Shown here: positions 7,062 to 15,066 of the stretch, in pieces
How positions within the stretch are numbered: position 1 is the stretch's first letter
Layout: each line of letters opens with the position of its first letter
Assembly: GCA_026389845.1 (NCBI GenBank)
Contig: JAPLHB010000125.1
Coordinates: 1-40,173, forward strand
DNA from: Chloroflexota bacterium
GTDB taxonomy: Bacteria > Chloroflexota > Anaerolineae > CG2-30-64-16
DNA: 40,173 bases
Direction of reading: 5' to 3'
Made by a program: the position numbers and the translations under genes
Notes under the pieces: model-generated
What the model was told of the DNA's origin: nothing
The model's database searches: none
The model's input: the letters and a program-made list of their open reading frames with translations, nothing else

Positions 7062-7607
7062 ATGCCAGACGCAACCAATACATACAGTGTACTTTCCTGC
7101 CCCAAGCAAATGTTCAACGATTTCGTTCAGATCGGTGTGATCGTTCAAGACATAGACCAGAGCATCAAGGCGTTGTCGGATGTGTTCGGCATCGGGCCGT
7201 GGCGCGTGATTGACTGGCCGCCCGCGGGTCGGACAGACATCCGCAAGTTCTACTACGGCGAACCGGGTGACTTCACCGCCCGCATGGCCTTCGCCGAGCT
7301 GGGGCCGGTGGAACTGGAGTTGATTCAGCCGGTGTCGGGCAAGAGCATCTGGGCGGATTTTCTGGCCGAGCACGGCCCCGGCATCCACCACATCCGCTTC
7401 AACGTGCCCGAGATGGAGCCGGTGGTCGAATACCTGGCCGGACACGACGTCGGCGTGGCGCAGATGGGTTCCGGCATCCGCCCCGGCACGAGTTGGGCCA
7501 ATTTCGACACCGAGCGGCTGGTTGGCTTCACCATCGAGGTGATGAAGACGGCGCCTGGCTCCAGCGGCCGGACGCCGGCGATCGTAGATGGAAAGGTGCA
7601 GGGCTAA
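7062..7607 (+). CDS. VOC-fold (glyoxalase/epimerase-type) metalloprotein
   Basis: 181 residues of the vicinal-oxygen-chelate fold, with two beta-alpha-beta-beta-beta units. Candidate metal ligands are Gln in FVQIGVIVQD, Glu in VELELIQP, His in GIHHIRF and Glu in FTIEVM: the Q/E/H/E set of glyoxalase I-like and methylmalonyl-CoA-epimerase-like proteins. ATG 7062 has AGGGAGA upstream. The conserved domain starts only at about residue 18, and the first codons contain a short dispersed repeat (7079-7101). The stop is two bases before the GntR start, so the two genes are co-translated. The substrate is unknown; the link to an SDR and a GntR regulator suggests a small organic-acid pathway. Confidence 0.8.
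   Translation: MPDATNTYSVLSCPKQMFNDFVQIGVIVQDIDQSIKALSDVFGIGPWRVIDWPPAGRTDIRKFYYGEPGDFTARMAFAELGPVELELIQPVSGKSIWADFLAEHGPGIHHIRFNVPEMEPVVEYLAGHDVGVAQMGSGIRPGTSWANFDTERLVGFTIEVMKTAPGSSGRTPAIVDGKVQG
7079..7101 (+). repeat. Short dispersed repeat, copy A (in the 5' end of the VOC gene)
   Basis: This 23-bp copy ends GTGTACTTTCCTGCC and is identical over its length to the copy at 30225-30247 on the other strand. It is translated as part of TNTYSVLSCP. Confidence 0.8.
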
Positions 7608-7609
7608 CG

Positions 7610-8323
7610 ATGGATAATGGCTTGGAATCGTTGACTTTGTCCGCGCCGTTCAGCCGGACCCTGAGCGACCAGGTTGCCAATCAGTTACGGCAGGTCATTC
7701 TGCAGGGGCGGTTGAAACCGGGCCAGCGCATTGTGGAGCACGAGATTGCCGACGCGATGGCGATCAGTCGCGGGCCGGTGCGCGATGCCCTGAAAATCCT
7801 GCAAAACGAACGACTGGTCGTCCAGTACCCCCATCGCGGCGCGTTCGTCGCCTGGCTCACCTTGCGCGACGCCGAGGAGATCTACAGCCTGCGCGAGGCG
7901 CTCGAGTCCCTGGCGCTCGATTACGCGATCAAATATGCCACCGACGAGCAAATCGCTGAGTTGGACCAGGTGATCAATCAGATGACCGCCCAACTGCAGC
8001 AGGATTGCACGCAGACCGAGGCCACCGACCTCGACCTGGAGTTTCACCACACCCTTTGCCGCATCTCGGGCCACAGCCGGGTACTGGTGGCGTGGACTGC
8101 CCTGCGTGCCCAAGTGCGTCTGCTCATCCTCACCCACCGCATCCTGCAGCCGACGGACTTCCGCGAAAATGGGATCGAGTGGCACCGCCGTTTGGTCAAC
8201 GCCGTGCGCCAAAGGGACACCCAGGTGGCACGAAGGGTGTTGCAAGACCATCTGGCCGCGTCGTTCGAAAGCGTAGCCACGGCAATCCGGGTCGGCAAAC
8301 TCGAGCCGCCGATCGAGCAATGA
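7610..8323 (+). CDS. GntR-family transcriptional regulator, FCD type
   Basis: 237 residues. The N-terminal winged helix-turn-helix has QLRQVILQGRLKPGQRIVE, EIADAMAISRGPVRDALKIL and VQYPHRGAFV. The C-terminal FCD ligand domain has YSLREALESLALDYA, FHHTLCRISGHSRV, and HRRLVNAVRQRDTQVARRVLQDHL carrying the last histidine. It starts two bases after the VOC stop. It likely controls the divergent SDR and its own operon through the palindromes at 6935-7019. Typical ligands of the class are small carboxylates. Confidence 0.92.
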   Translation: MDNGLESLTLSAPFSRTLSDQVANQLRQVILQGRLKPGQRIVEHEIADAMAISRGPVRDALKILQNERLVVQYPHRGAFVAWLTLRDAEEIYSLREALESLALDYAIKYATDEQIAELDQVINQMTAQLQQDCTQTEATDLDLEFHHTLCRISGHSRVLVAWTALRAQVRLLILTHRILQPTDFRENGIEWHRRLVNAVRQRDTQVARRVLQDHLAASFESVATAIRVGKLEPPIEQ

Positions 8324-8386
8324 TCTCCCCCTCCCGCCAGGGAGATGATGCGGTCACGGCGTCGGCCAACGGTTAATTGTTAACCG
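8323..8386. terminator. Two hairpins between convergent genes
   Basis: ATCTCCC pairs with GGGAGAT (8323-8346), and CGGTTAA-TTG-TTAACCG forms a perfect stem (8370-8386) overlapping the stop codon of the opposing glycosyltransferase. The position between converging genes suggests bidirectional termination. There is no clear U-tract, so this is tentative. Confidence 0.4.
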
Positions 8387-9417
8387 ATTGGGGCATGGTA
8401 GCACGGACTGGGAACTTTGTCAACACCAGGCCTGGGTTTCCAAACGATGCGGTCAGGGATGTCGGTGCGCTGCGTGGCCGCGCGCAGATCCGCGATGAAT
8501 GACGTTTCGTGCGATAAAGGCTGGAAAATGAAATACGCGCTGAGATAGTCCTTGAGCGTCCCCCCCCGCCGCGCCTCCGCCAGCACCAAGCCGATCAATT
8601 TCTGTTTCCATTTGGCGTATAGGATCTGATTGGCCGTCCGCAAGGCCGCATCCGGATCCACCGCATTGTCAATGAGGCTTGAATTGTGGAAGTGATGCAC
8701 GTAGACCGCCGTGGTTCTCGCAACCTGACCGCCGTGTTCGCCGATCCGCCAGCATAGATCGGCGTCTTCGCTGCCGTACCGTGTAAACCGGGGATCGGCC
8801 ACCCCCCCCACGGAGGCGACGAAGTCGGCATCTAGCAGGGCGCAACAGGTGCCTGTGAACATGGGTGGGCACGTCTGCACAGCCAGCTCCTGGGCATGGG
8901 TGCTGCACATGAGTTCGTCGAACTCGTCAATACTCAGCCCCCCAGAATACACGTGAAACTGTCGCAGCGGCGAAAGTCGCTGATTCTCCTTTTTGGTTCT
9001 AAACCAGGCTTCGGCGCTGTTGTCAGGCCCGAAAGGGTGGCTAAGCGTCTGATGATAGTTCAGCGGGGCCAGCAGCTTCACGTCAGGATGCTTTTCGAAC
9101 TCCTCGACCAGCCGCACCAGCCAATGATGCGGCACGAGCACGTCGCTGTCAATCAAGCAGATCGTGCGGCTCTTGGCGAGAGCGACCCCTTGCCGATTCG
9201 CGTGCCCCGGCCCGAGATTGGCGGGGTTTTCGACCAGCCGGATCCGCGGATCGCCGCGCGCCGTGGCGCGCAGGAATTGCACGACCTCTGGTTTCGAGCC
9301 ATTGTCCACCACGATCAGCTCGAACGGGTCATCCGTATTCTGCAAGAGGGTCTTCATGCAGAGCCGGACATGCGCTGGGGCATTCCAGACCTTCATGATG
9401 ATGCTGACGAAACCCAT
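8380..9417 (-). CDS. Family 2-type glycosyltransferase
   Basis: 345 residues from the ATG at 9417 (MGFVSIIMKVWN), or 363 from ATG 9471. I prefer 9417 because GAGG lies about nine bases upstream, while 9471 has only AAGAAG. It has a GT-A nucleotide-sugar fold: FELIVVDNGSKPEV, NPANLGPGHANRQG, then the DSD metal-binding motif in CLIDSDVLVPHHW, and a later GSEDADLCWRIGEHGG acceptor-side motif. No membrane segment is seen, so it is a soluble transferase that would use a nucleotide sugar on an unknown acceptor. It stands alone, convergent with the GntR gene, and has no polysaccharide genes around it. Confidence 0.85.
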   Translation of the reverse strand: MGFVSIIMKVWNAPAHVRLCMKTLLQNTDDPFELIVVDNGSKPEVVQFLRATARGDPRIRLVENPANLGPGHANRQGVALAKSRTICLIDSDVLVPHHWLVRLVEEFEKHPDVKLLAPLNYHQTLSHPFGPDNSAEAWFRTKKENQRLSPLRQFHVYSGGLSIDEFDELMCSTHAQELAVQTCPPMFTGTCCALLDADFVASVGGVADPRFTRYGSEDADLCWRIGEHGGQVARTTAVYVHHFHNSSLIDNAVDPDAALRTANQILYAKWKQKLIGLVLAEARRGGTLKDYLSAYFIFQPLSHETSFIADLRAATQRTDIPDRIVWKPRPGVDKVPSPCYHAPIG

Positions 9418-9540
9418 GTTTACCGGCCTCGAGAGGTAAGATCGGCGATCGGCAATCACTTCTTCCGGCATCGCTTCTTTTCATCGTTTTCTACCATGGC
9501 GCACTCCTACGGCTCCAGGGGAAGTGTTCGGAAGTAACCG

Positions 9541-9758
9541 CTGAACAGCCAGGTCTCTTGCCGGTCGACGCGACCTGCCGGATCAGTTCCTTCTGCCCCG
9601 CGTTGATGACCTCGCCCGTGGCGCGCGAGTAGCCCGATCTCGCGCTCGGTCTTCATCAGGCGGGCTTTCCCCAAGGGGGTAGTGTCATCCACCATGTCTA
9701 CGACGGCGGGGGTACCCGGCTTCGGACTCGTGGTCGGACATGCTGTGCTCGCCGGTCT
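9541..9758 (-). pseudogene. Possible decayed gene fragment (M24 peptidase-like)
   Basis: On the minus strand one frame reads PGTPAVVDMVDDTTPLGKAR followed by LMKTEREIG, resembling the stretch before the catalytic domain of creatinase/prolidase-type M24 proteins (VVD...LR.iKs..Ei). The reading then needs a frameshift to continue (YSRATGEVINAGQKELIRQV). The stretch 9418-9758 holds no intact gene. The assignment is weak and could be chance. Confidence 0.25.
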
Positions 9759-10124
9759 CTACTTCCCCCCTACATACGCGATGCAGTCAATCTCCACCAG
9801 GATACCCTTAAAGAGATCTCCCGCCCCGATCAGGCGCCGCGTCGGCATGCGCCCACTCTTGAAGTAGCGCAGGTACGTTGCGTTGAAGCGGTCGCGATCG
9901 GCCAGATTCAGCAGGAAGACGTTCACCCGCACGACGTCGTCCCAGGCTGCACCTTCGCTGGCGAGAGCGCGCGTCATCCCGTCCATCGTATGGATCGTCT
10001 GCTCCTCGATGGTCGTCCCAACGACCTCGATGTTCTCGACGGGGCCGAAGCCCGACAGGAAGAGCAGATCGCCCGCCCGGCGGGTCATGCTGTAGAAGGG
10101 TTCGGGGCTGAGTAGTTGGCTCAT
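9759..10124 (-). CDS. RidA/YjgF-family protein
   Basis: 121 residues from ATG 10124, with AGAGG five bases upstream. RidA proteins hydrolyse reactive enamine/imine intermediates released by PLP enzymes; relatives act in other small-molecule steps. It has GDLLFLSGFGPV, the EEQTIHTMDGM helix, VVRVNVFLLNLADRDRFNATY, and MPTRRLIGAGDLFKGILVEIDCIAY near the end. The last motif keeps the glycine-rich strand and the Glu of the family, but RRLIGAGDL differs from the usual RxxVxVxxL. It is the last gene of the minus-strand operon that includes an aminotransferase, which fits an imine-clearing role. Confidence 0.85.
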   Translation of the reverse strand: MSQLLSPEPFYSMTRRAGDLLFLSGFGPVENIEVVGTTIEEQTIHTMDGMTRALASEGAAWDDVVRVNVFLLNLADRDRFNATYLRYFKSGRMPTRRLIGAGDLFKGILVEIDCIAYVGGK

Positions 10125-10133
10125 TCTCACCTC

Positions 10134-11213
10134 TTACGTGTTTTCGTCGAACAACGACTCGTCATAAGGCGCCAATGGGACAAGCGGCACAACGTCAGGG
10201 TTCACCACGTGATCGGGTCGCGGCCAGTGACCGGACAAGACCGAAGCCAGATTCTCCGCCGAGCCCTTAGATACTTCCTCCTTGGCCTCCACCGAGAGGG
10301 CAGCCACGTGGGGGGTGCAGACGACGCTCTCGATCTTCGCCAGTGGGTGCCGCGGTGGCTCTTCGACGTCAGCGAAGATGTTGACATGTTCCCAGGTATC
10401 TATCCCCGCTCCCGACAGCCTGCCTTCGCGCAGGGCCGCGGCCAGCGCGTCCTCGTCCACCAGCGCCCCCCGTGCCACGTTGATGAGCACAGCGCCGGGT
10501 TTCATCAGGCGCAGCCGCGCGTCGTCCAGCATGTGATAGGTGGCCTTGCTGAGCGGCAGGTGCAGGGAGACGTAGTCGGATTCCCGCAGCAGCGTTTCCA
10601 GGTCTACCAGCGTGACGCCCAGGGCTTCGGCCACGGGGTCGTGCGCCAGCATGTTCCGGCGGGTCACCAGCAAGTTGAGTCCGCAGGCCTTGGCACGCCG
10701 GGCCAGCGCGATGGCGCTGTTGCCGAACCCGACCAGGCCGAGCGTCCGGCCGCGGAGCCGCCGGAAGGTCCAGCCGACGTCACGGGCGCGCGACCAGGCG
10801 CCATCAGCGAAGGCCTCCGACATCTGCGGCAGCTTACGGGCAACCGCCAGCAGCAGCGCCATGGCGTGATCGCCCATCTCTTCATTGCAGAATTCCGGAA
10901 CGTTGGCTACGACCACACCCCTGCGTGTCGCCGCGTCCACCGCCAGCTTGTCCGTCCCAATGCCGTACCGGGCAATGACCCGGCATCTGCGCAGGCTCTC
11001 CATGACCACCGCTGGCATGGACGCGGAGACGACACAGACGGCGTCGGCATCGGTCACGAGCGGTATCATCTCATCGGGCGTGTACGCCTCCACTGGGATG
11101 AGCGATACCCCGAAGCGCTCGAACTGCGCGGTTTCGTAGGGGATAATCGGGAACAGCCGGGCGTTCAGCCGCACTACGCGCGCGCCCTTCAAAAGTGATG
11201 CCCAATCGGTCAC
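10134..11213 (-). CDS. D-isomer-specific 2-hydroxyacid dehydrogenase
   Basis: 359 residues from GTG 11213 (VTDWASLLKGARVV), with AAGGAGG upstream. NAD-dependent interconversion of 2-hydroxy and 2-oxo acids. The substrate domain surrounds a Rossmann domain with TLGLVGFGNSAIALARRAKA. The catalytic Arg is in LINVARGALVDEDALAAAL, Glu in GIDTWEH, and the His position is in VVCTPHVAALS. It resembles the phosphoglycerate-dehydrogenase/CtBP-like branch. Ten bases separate it from RidA. The 200-base gap upstream, towards the SDR, holds repeats, so the transcript may be interrupted or simply extended there. Confidence 0.9.
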   Translation of the reverse strand: MTDWASLLKGARVVRLNARLFPIIPYETAQFERFGVSLIPVEAYTPDEMIPLVTDADAVCVVSASMPAVVMESLRRCRVIARYGIGTDKLAVDAATRRGVVVANVPEFCNEEMGDHAMALLLAVARKLPQMSEAFADGAWSRARDVGWTFRRLRGRTLGLVGFGNSAIALARRAKACGLNLLVTRRNMLAHDPVAEALGVTLVDLETLLRESDYVSLHLPLSKATYHMLDDARLRLMKPGAVLINVARGALVDEDALAAALREGRLSGAGIDTWEHVNIFADVEEPPRHPLAKIESVVCTPHVAALSVEAKEEVSKGSAENLASVLSGHWPRPDHVVNPDVVPLVPLAPYDESLFDENT

Positions 11214-11380
11214 CTCTGTACCTCCTTTCTGATGAGTGTGGCACGCAGCACGCTTCTTGCCCTCCCGACCGGCTGAGCGGTACACCGGGTCGCGCCTGGC
11301 CAGAGCGGTCTCCATCGTCAGCGAAATGGTCTGTAGCGAGAGTCCGGACGACGGATGACGGTCGGCGGTCGGTCGTCCCA

Positions 11381-11416
11381 TTACACGATTCTGCGAATCG
11401 AGTGTACTTTCCTGCC
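11381..11416 (+). repeat. Short dispersed repeat, copy B (intergenic)
   Basis: TTACA, then the palindrome CGATTC-TGC-GAATCG, then AGTGTACTTTCCTGC. The first 35 bases are identical to the reverse strand of 22376-22410. It sits just beyond the stop codon of the KduD-like gene. The rest of the 11214-11417 gap holds only GACGG-rich low-complexity repeats. Confidence 0.85.
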
Positions 11417-11417
11417 C

Positions 11418-12164
11418 TCACCGCGCGAGGAATCCCCCATCCACCGGTATCACGACGCCGCACAGGTAGTCCGAGGCGCGGGAGGCCAGGAAGACGGCGA
11501 TGCCCTTCAGGTCGTCGGGTGTGCCCCACCGGCCCGAAGGGATACGCTCCAGGATTTGACGGTTGCGGGTCTGATCCTGCATCAGCGCCGTGTTCATCTC
11601 GGTCGCCATGTAGCCCGGCGCGATGGCGTTCACGTTGATGCCGTGAGCCGCCCACTCGTTGGACAGGGCCTTCGTCAACTGACCCACGCCCCCCTTGCTC
11701 GCGCTGTATGCCGGCACGGTCACGCCGCCGGTAAAGCTAAGCATGGATGCCACGTTGATGATCTTGCCGCGGCGCCGGGGGATCATCACCTCGGCGGCGA
11801 GTTGGCACAACGCGAACACCGAGGTCAGATTGATCTCCAGCACCAGGTCCCACTCGTCCAGGGGAAAGGCCTCGGCCTTGTGGCGGCGCTGGATCCCGTG
11901 GCTATTGACCAGGATGTCCAGCGTGCCGAGTGCCGCCAGTGCCTCGGCGAATCCACGGCGCAGATCCTCGCGCTGGGCGAGGTTGGCCTTGATTGGGGTG
12001 AACCCATCGGCCCTCGCCACCTCGAAAACCGAATCGGCCACGTCAAGGATTGCGACTGTGGCGCCAGCATCGCGCAGGCCCTGCGCCATGGCGCGCGCCA
12101 GCCCGCCCGGGTTGCCCGCGCCGGTCACCAGCGCCTTCTGTCCACTGAGGGCAAAAAGTTCCAT
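11418..12164 (-). CDS. SDR oxidoreductase, KduD-like (2-dehydro-3-deoxygluconate 5-dehydrogenase family)
   Basis: 248 residues. Classical SDR motifs: TGAGNPGGLARAMAQ, ILVNSHGIQRRHKAEAFPLDEW, NVASMLSFTGG with the catalytic serine, YSASKGG for Tyr and Lys, and PVDGGFLAR at the end. The HGIQRR...FPLDEWD stretch is characteristic of KduD and gluconate 5-dehydrogenase-like proteins, which act on ketodeoxy sugar acids. GGAGT precedes the ATG, and only six bases separate it from the M20 stop. The substrate here is unproven. Confidence 0.82.
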   Translation of the reverse strand: MELFALSGQKALVTGAGNPGGLARAMAQGLRDAGATVAILDVADSVFEVARADGFTPIKANLAQREDLRRGFAEALAALGTLDILVNSHGIQRRHKAEAFPLDEWDLVLEINLTSVFALCQLAAEVMIPRRRGKIINVASMLSFTGGVTVPAYSASKGGVGQLTKALSNEWAAHGINVNAIAPGYMATEMNTALMQDQTRNRQILERIPSGRWGTPDDLKGIAVFLASRASDYLCGVVIPVDGGFLAR

Positions 12165-12170
12165 GTCTCG

Positions 12171-13394
12171 TCACTCCGTGAAAAGCCGAATGAAGGTCGC
12201 CACGGTATCGGCGCCACGCTGCAGATCGGCGATGCTGACCCGCTCGTGGGCTGTGTGGGCGTCAGTGAGCTTACCCACGCCGAAGGTGCTGGTGGGGATG
12301 CCGAGCTGGTTGTTGTAGAACCACGCGTCGCTTGAGGCCGGCATGGCGATCATCTCGGCCTGCCTGCCCCCACCGGCCAGAGTCACGGCCTGTCGCATAA
12401 CCTCGGTGACACGGGCCTGGGGAGGTGTAACGTATGCGTCATGGCGGAAGGTGAACTCCAGGTCGCAGCGTTCGGCCAGCGTTCCCTCTCCGGAGGGGGA
12501 TGCGCACGCGGCTACGGCGGCCCTCAGCTCGGCCATCACCTGCTCTCGTGTCCGATTGGGCAGGAAGCCCAGCACCCCCTCGAGCACGGCCCGCGCCGGT
12601 ACGGTAGCGGGCCACGTGCCTGACTCCAGCCGTCCGAAGACGAGCGGCATGGGGTTCTCGTAGGCGTCAAACACGGGCATCCCACGCGAGGCAGCCAGCA
12701 ACTGCGCATGGTACGCCTCGAACACCTGCGTCAGGGTGATGGCCGCCTTGAGCGCGCTGATGCTCTCCCCGGGGCTGCCCACGTGGCCCGACCGGCCCCG
12801 GCAAGTGGCACGGAACCACACAGCCCCGCGCGCCGCTACCGCGATGCGCAGGTCGGTCGGCTCCAGAACGACGACCCCCTCCGCCGCCAGGTCACCGCGC
12901 CGGACCAGGGCCAGCGTGCCGTTGCCGCCGCTCTCCTCCTCCACGACGATGTGCATCGTAACATCGCTATGTGGGCGGACACCGGTGGCCTTCAGTTGCC
13001 GGAGAGCAGCCCAGAGCATGGCAATCTGGCCTTTGGCGTCGCAAGCACCCCGCCCGTAGATGAAGCCATCCTCGACCCACGGATCGAACGCTCGCTCCTG
13101 ACCTTCCGCCGCCGGCACCACATCGGCGTGGGTGTTGAATGCCAGGGGGTGACCTCTTCCTTCGCCGGTGCCGCGCAGGCGGACGACCAGGTTGCAGCGC
13201 CCGACAGGGCTGAGGTCCGGCAGGACGCTGGCGTAGTCCGGGTCATCTACGAGATCAGCCATCATGGGCGCCAGCTCGACCTCGTCGGCTACGGATGCGA
13301 AGGCGCCGGTCAGGAAACCGATCAACTCTGCTTCGTGGCCCGACACCGAGGGATGCCGGATCATCTCGCAGAGCAGGTCTTCAGTCTCTGTCAT
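12171..13394 (-). CDS. M20-family zinc deacylase/peptidase (ArgE/DapE type)
   Basis: 407 residues. Dinuclear zinc hydrolase of N-acyl amino acids or dipeptides. Metal and catalytic landmarks: the His and Asp of AFNTHADVVP, GRGACDAKGQIAM with the bridging Asp, VEEESGGNGT with the catalytic Glu pair, VVLEPTDL, and the C-terminal His in LTDAHTAHERVSI. A dimerisation (lid) domain lies in the middle, with GRSGHVGSPG. The start overlaps the end of the aminotransferase gene by four bases (ATGA), so the two are coupled. Deacylation followed by transamination is a plausible pair of steps. Confidence 0.9.
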   Translation of the reverse strand: MTETEDLLCEMIRHPSVSGHEAELIGFLTGAFASVADEVELAPMMADLVDDPDYASVLPDLSPVGRCNLVVRLRGTGEGRGHPLAFNTHADVVPAAEGQERAFDPWVEDGFIYGRGACDAKGQIAMLWAALRQLKATGVRPHSDVTMHIVVEEESGGNGTLALVRRGDLAAEGVVVLEPTDLRIAVAARGAVWFRATCRGRSGHVGSPGESISALKAAITLTQVFEAYHAQLLAASRGMPVFDAYENPMPLVFGRLESGTWPATVPARAVLEGVLGFLPNRTREQVMAELRAAVAACASPSGEGTLAERCDLEFTFRHDAYVTPPQARVTEVMRQAVTLAGGGRQAEMIAMPASSDAWFYNNQLGIPTSTFGVGKLTDAHTAHERVSIADLQRGADTVATFIRLFTE

Positions 13395-14707
13395 AGCGAT
13401 AGGATCACTTTCTCCATGATCTCCAGCGACTCGTGCGCCTCTTCCTCGTTCATCACCAGGGGCGGCGCCACGCGGATGACGCTGCCGTACATGCCGACCT
13501 TGCCAACGATGACGCCGTTCTGCGCGGCTTCGCTGATGACGCGCACCGTGATGTCAGGAGCCGGCTCGCGGGTCGCCTTGTCCGTCACGAATTCCAGGCC
13601 CGCCACCATGCCCTGGCCGCGCACGTCTCCCAGGTAGCGCGAGTGCTCCATGATGTCCCGCAGGCCCTGCTGCAGGATCGCGCCAATTCGTGCGGCGTTC
13701 TCGACTAGCTTCTCTTCCTGCATGATCTCGATGACCGCCAACGCCGCGGCGCAGGAGAAGGGGCTACCGCCCAGCGTGCTGCCCAGGTCGCCCGACTTCA
13801 GGCCGGTGAGCACCTCGGACGTCGCCATCAGCGCCGAGATGGGCATACCGCTCCCGATCCCCTTGCCGATGCACACCAGGTCGGGCGTCAGGCCCTCCCA
13901 CTCCATCGCGAAGAACTTGCCGGTCCGGCCGAAGGAAGATTGCACCTCATCCAGCACGAACACCAGATCTTGCGCTCGCACCCATTCTTCGAGACGCTTC
14001 AGGTAGCCGGCCGGCGGGAATATGAAGCCCGCCGAGCCTTGGTACGGCTCAACGATGATCCCGGCCAGCGAGCCTGTCGAGAGGCAGTGCACCGTGGTGT
14101 CGAGGTAATCCAGGCACAGCAGTCCGCAAGTCTCCGGTCGCGCCTTGAACGGGCAACGGTAGCAGTAAGGGTAGGGTACGTGGATGAAGCCCGGCACGGT
14201 CGGCCCGAAACCCCGGCGGACGCCACCCAGTCCGCCGGCGCTGCGCGCCTCGGCCGTGCGACCGTGAAATCCCCCATAGAATGAGATGATCTCGTATCGT
14301 CCAGTATGGCGCTTCACCACCCGCATGGCCGCCTCCGTGGCGTCGCTGCCGGTGGTGAGGAAGAAGGCGCGATCCAGGTGCGGCGGGGTGATCTCAACCA
14401 TGCGTTTGGCCAGCATCACACGCGGCTCGGTGGGGAATTCGTAGCAGTTGAGGAGTTTTGTCGCAGCTTCCTGGATGGCGTGAACCAGCTTCGGGTGACA
14501 GTGCCCGACGTTGGTCACCAACACGCCCGAGGTCCAGTCAATGTAGCGGTTGCCGTCCACATCGGACACGACGACCCCTTCGGCGTGATCCCACACCAGC
14601 GGCGCCTGGTAGCCCTGCACCCTGGCCTCGTACTGCTGGCTGATAGCCATCAGGCGCTGTGACTCGGGTCCGGGCAGGCGATCTTTCACATTGGTGATCT
14701 TGCCCAT
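13391..14707 (-). CDS. Class III PLP-dependent aminotransferase, with a four-cysteine motif
   Basis: 438 residues of the 4-aminobutyrate/ornithine aminotransferase family, moving an amino group to 2-oxoglutarate or a similar acceptor. It has GHCHPKLVHAIQEA, FFLTTGSDATEAAMRVVKR, YGGFHGRT, VLDEVQSSFGRTG and the PLP lysine 282 in CIGKGIGSGMPI. Odd: Cys182, 185, 194 and 198 form C-x2-C-x8-C-x3-C in YCYRCPFKARPETCGLLCLD, repeated with the same spacing in the 27867-29237 paralogue. This may bind a metal or Fe-S cluster. The substrate is not defined; the operon suggests an amino acid or amino sugar acid. Confidence 0.9.
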   Translation of the reverse strand: MGKITNVKDRLPGPESQRLMAISQQYEARVQGYQAPLVWDHAEGVVVSDVDGNRYIDWTSGVLVTNVGHCHPKLVHAIQEAATKLLNCYEFPTEPRVMLAKRMVEITPPHLDRAFFLTTGSDATEAAMRVVKRHTGRYEIISFYGGFHGRTAEARSAGGLGGVRRGFGPTVPGFIHVPYPYCYRCPFKARPETCGLLCLDYLDTTVHCLSTGSLAGIIVEPYQGSAGFIFPPAGYLKRLEEWVRAQDLVFVLDEVQSSFGRTGKFFAMEWEGLTPDLVCIGKGIGSGMPISALMATSEVLTGLKSGDLGSTLGGSPFSCAAALAVIEIMQEEKLVENAARIGAILQQGLRDIMEHSRYLGDVRGQGMVAGLEFVTDKATREPAPDITVRVISEAAQNGVIVGKVGMYGSVIRVAPPLVMNEEEAHESLEIMEKVILSL

Positions 14708-14713
14708 GTCCTT

Positions 14714-15008
14714 TTACTCTCCTCGTTCACCGGCGAACTGGTCGGTCGGGATCGTCACCTCAGCACCCCGACTCTCGGCCGAGACATACGCGGCATAGAT
14801 GGTAAGCGTGGTATCTATCCCCAGCGCCAGGTTTGACTGCGGCTGCCGCCGCGCCTGGATGGCCTCGGCGAAGTCTTGCAGCTCGGGCTGGTAGCCCATG
14901 CTCCAGTTCTCGTCCGGCGCCACGGTAACCCAGCCCTCAGATACGCTTCCAGCACTCGTAGTGAAACCGGCCGGCGAACCCTGCGCCGACGATGCCCACA
15001 CGTAACAT
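14714..15008 (-). pseudogene. Gfo/Idh/MocA oxidoreductase with a large internal deletion
   Basis: The N-terminus (MLRVGIVGAGFAGRFHYECW) starts at 15008 with AGGAGG six bases upstream and carries the GxGxxG cofactor motif. It reaches a stop at 14937-14939. In another frame, directly after, comes a normal family C-terminus (GYQPELQDFAEAIQARR through AAYVSAESRGAEVTIP). Around 250-300 codons appear to be missing and the halves are out of frame, so this is a deletion derivative. It lies between the aminotransferase and an intact Gfo/Idh gene in the same operon. Confidence 0.8.
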
Positions 15009-15066
15009 CGGCTACCTCCTAACTGGTTCACCATGCGGTTGGGCAGGAGACCTCATGCCCCGGTGA

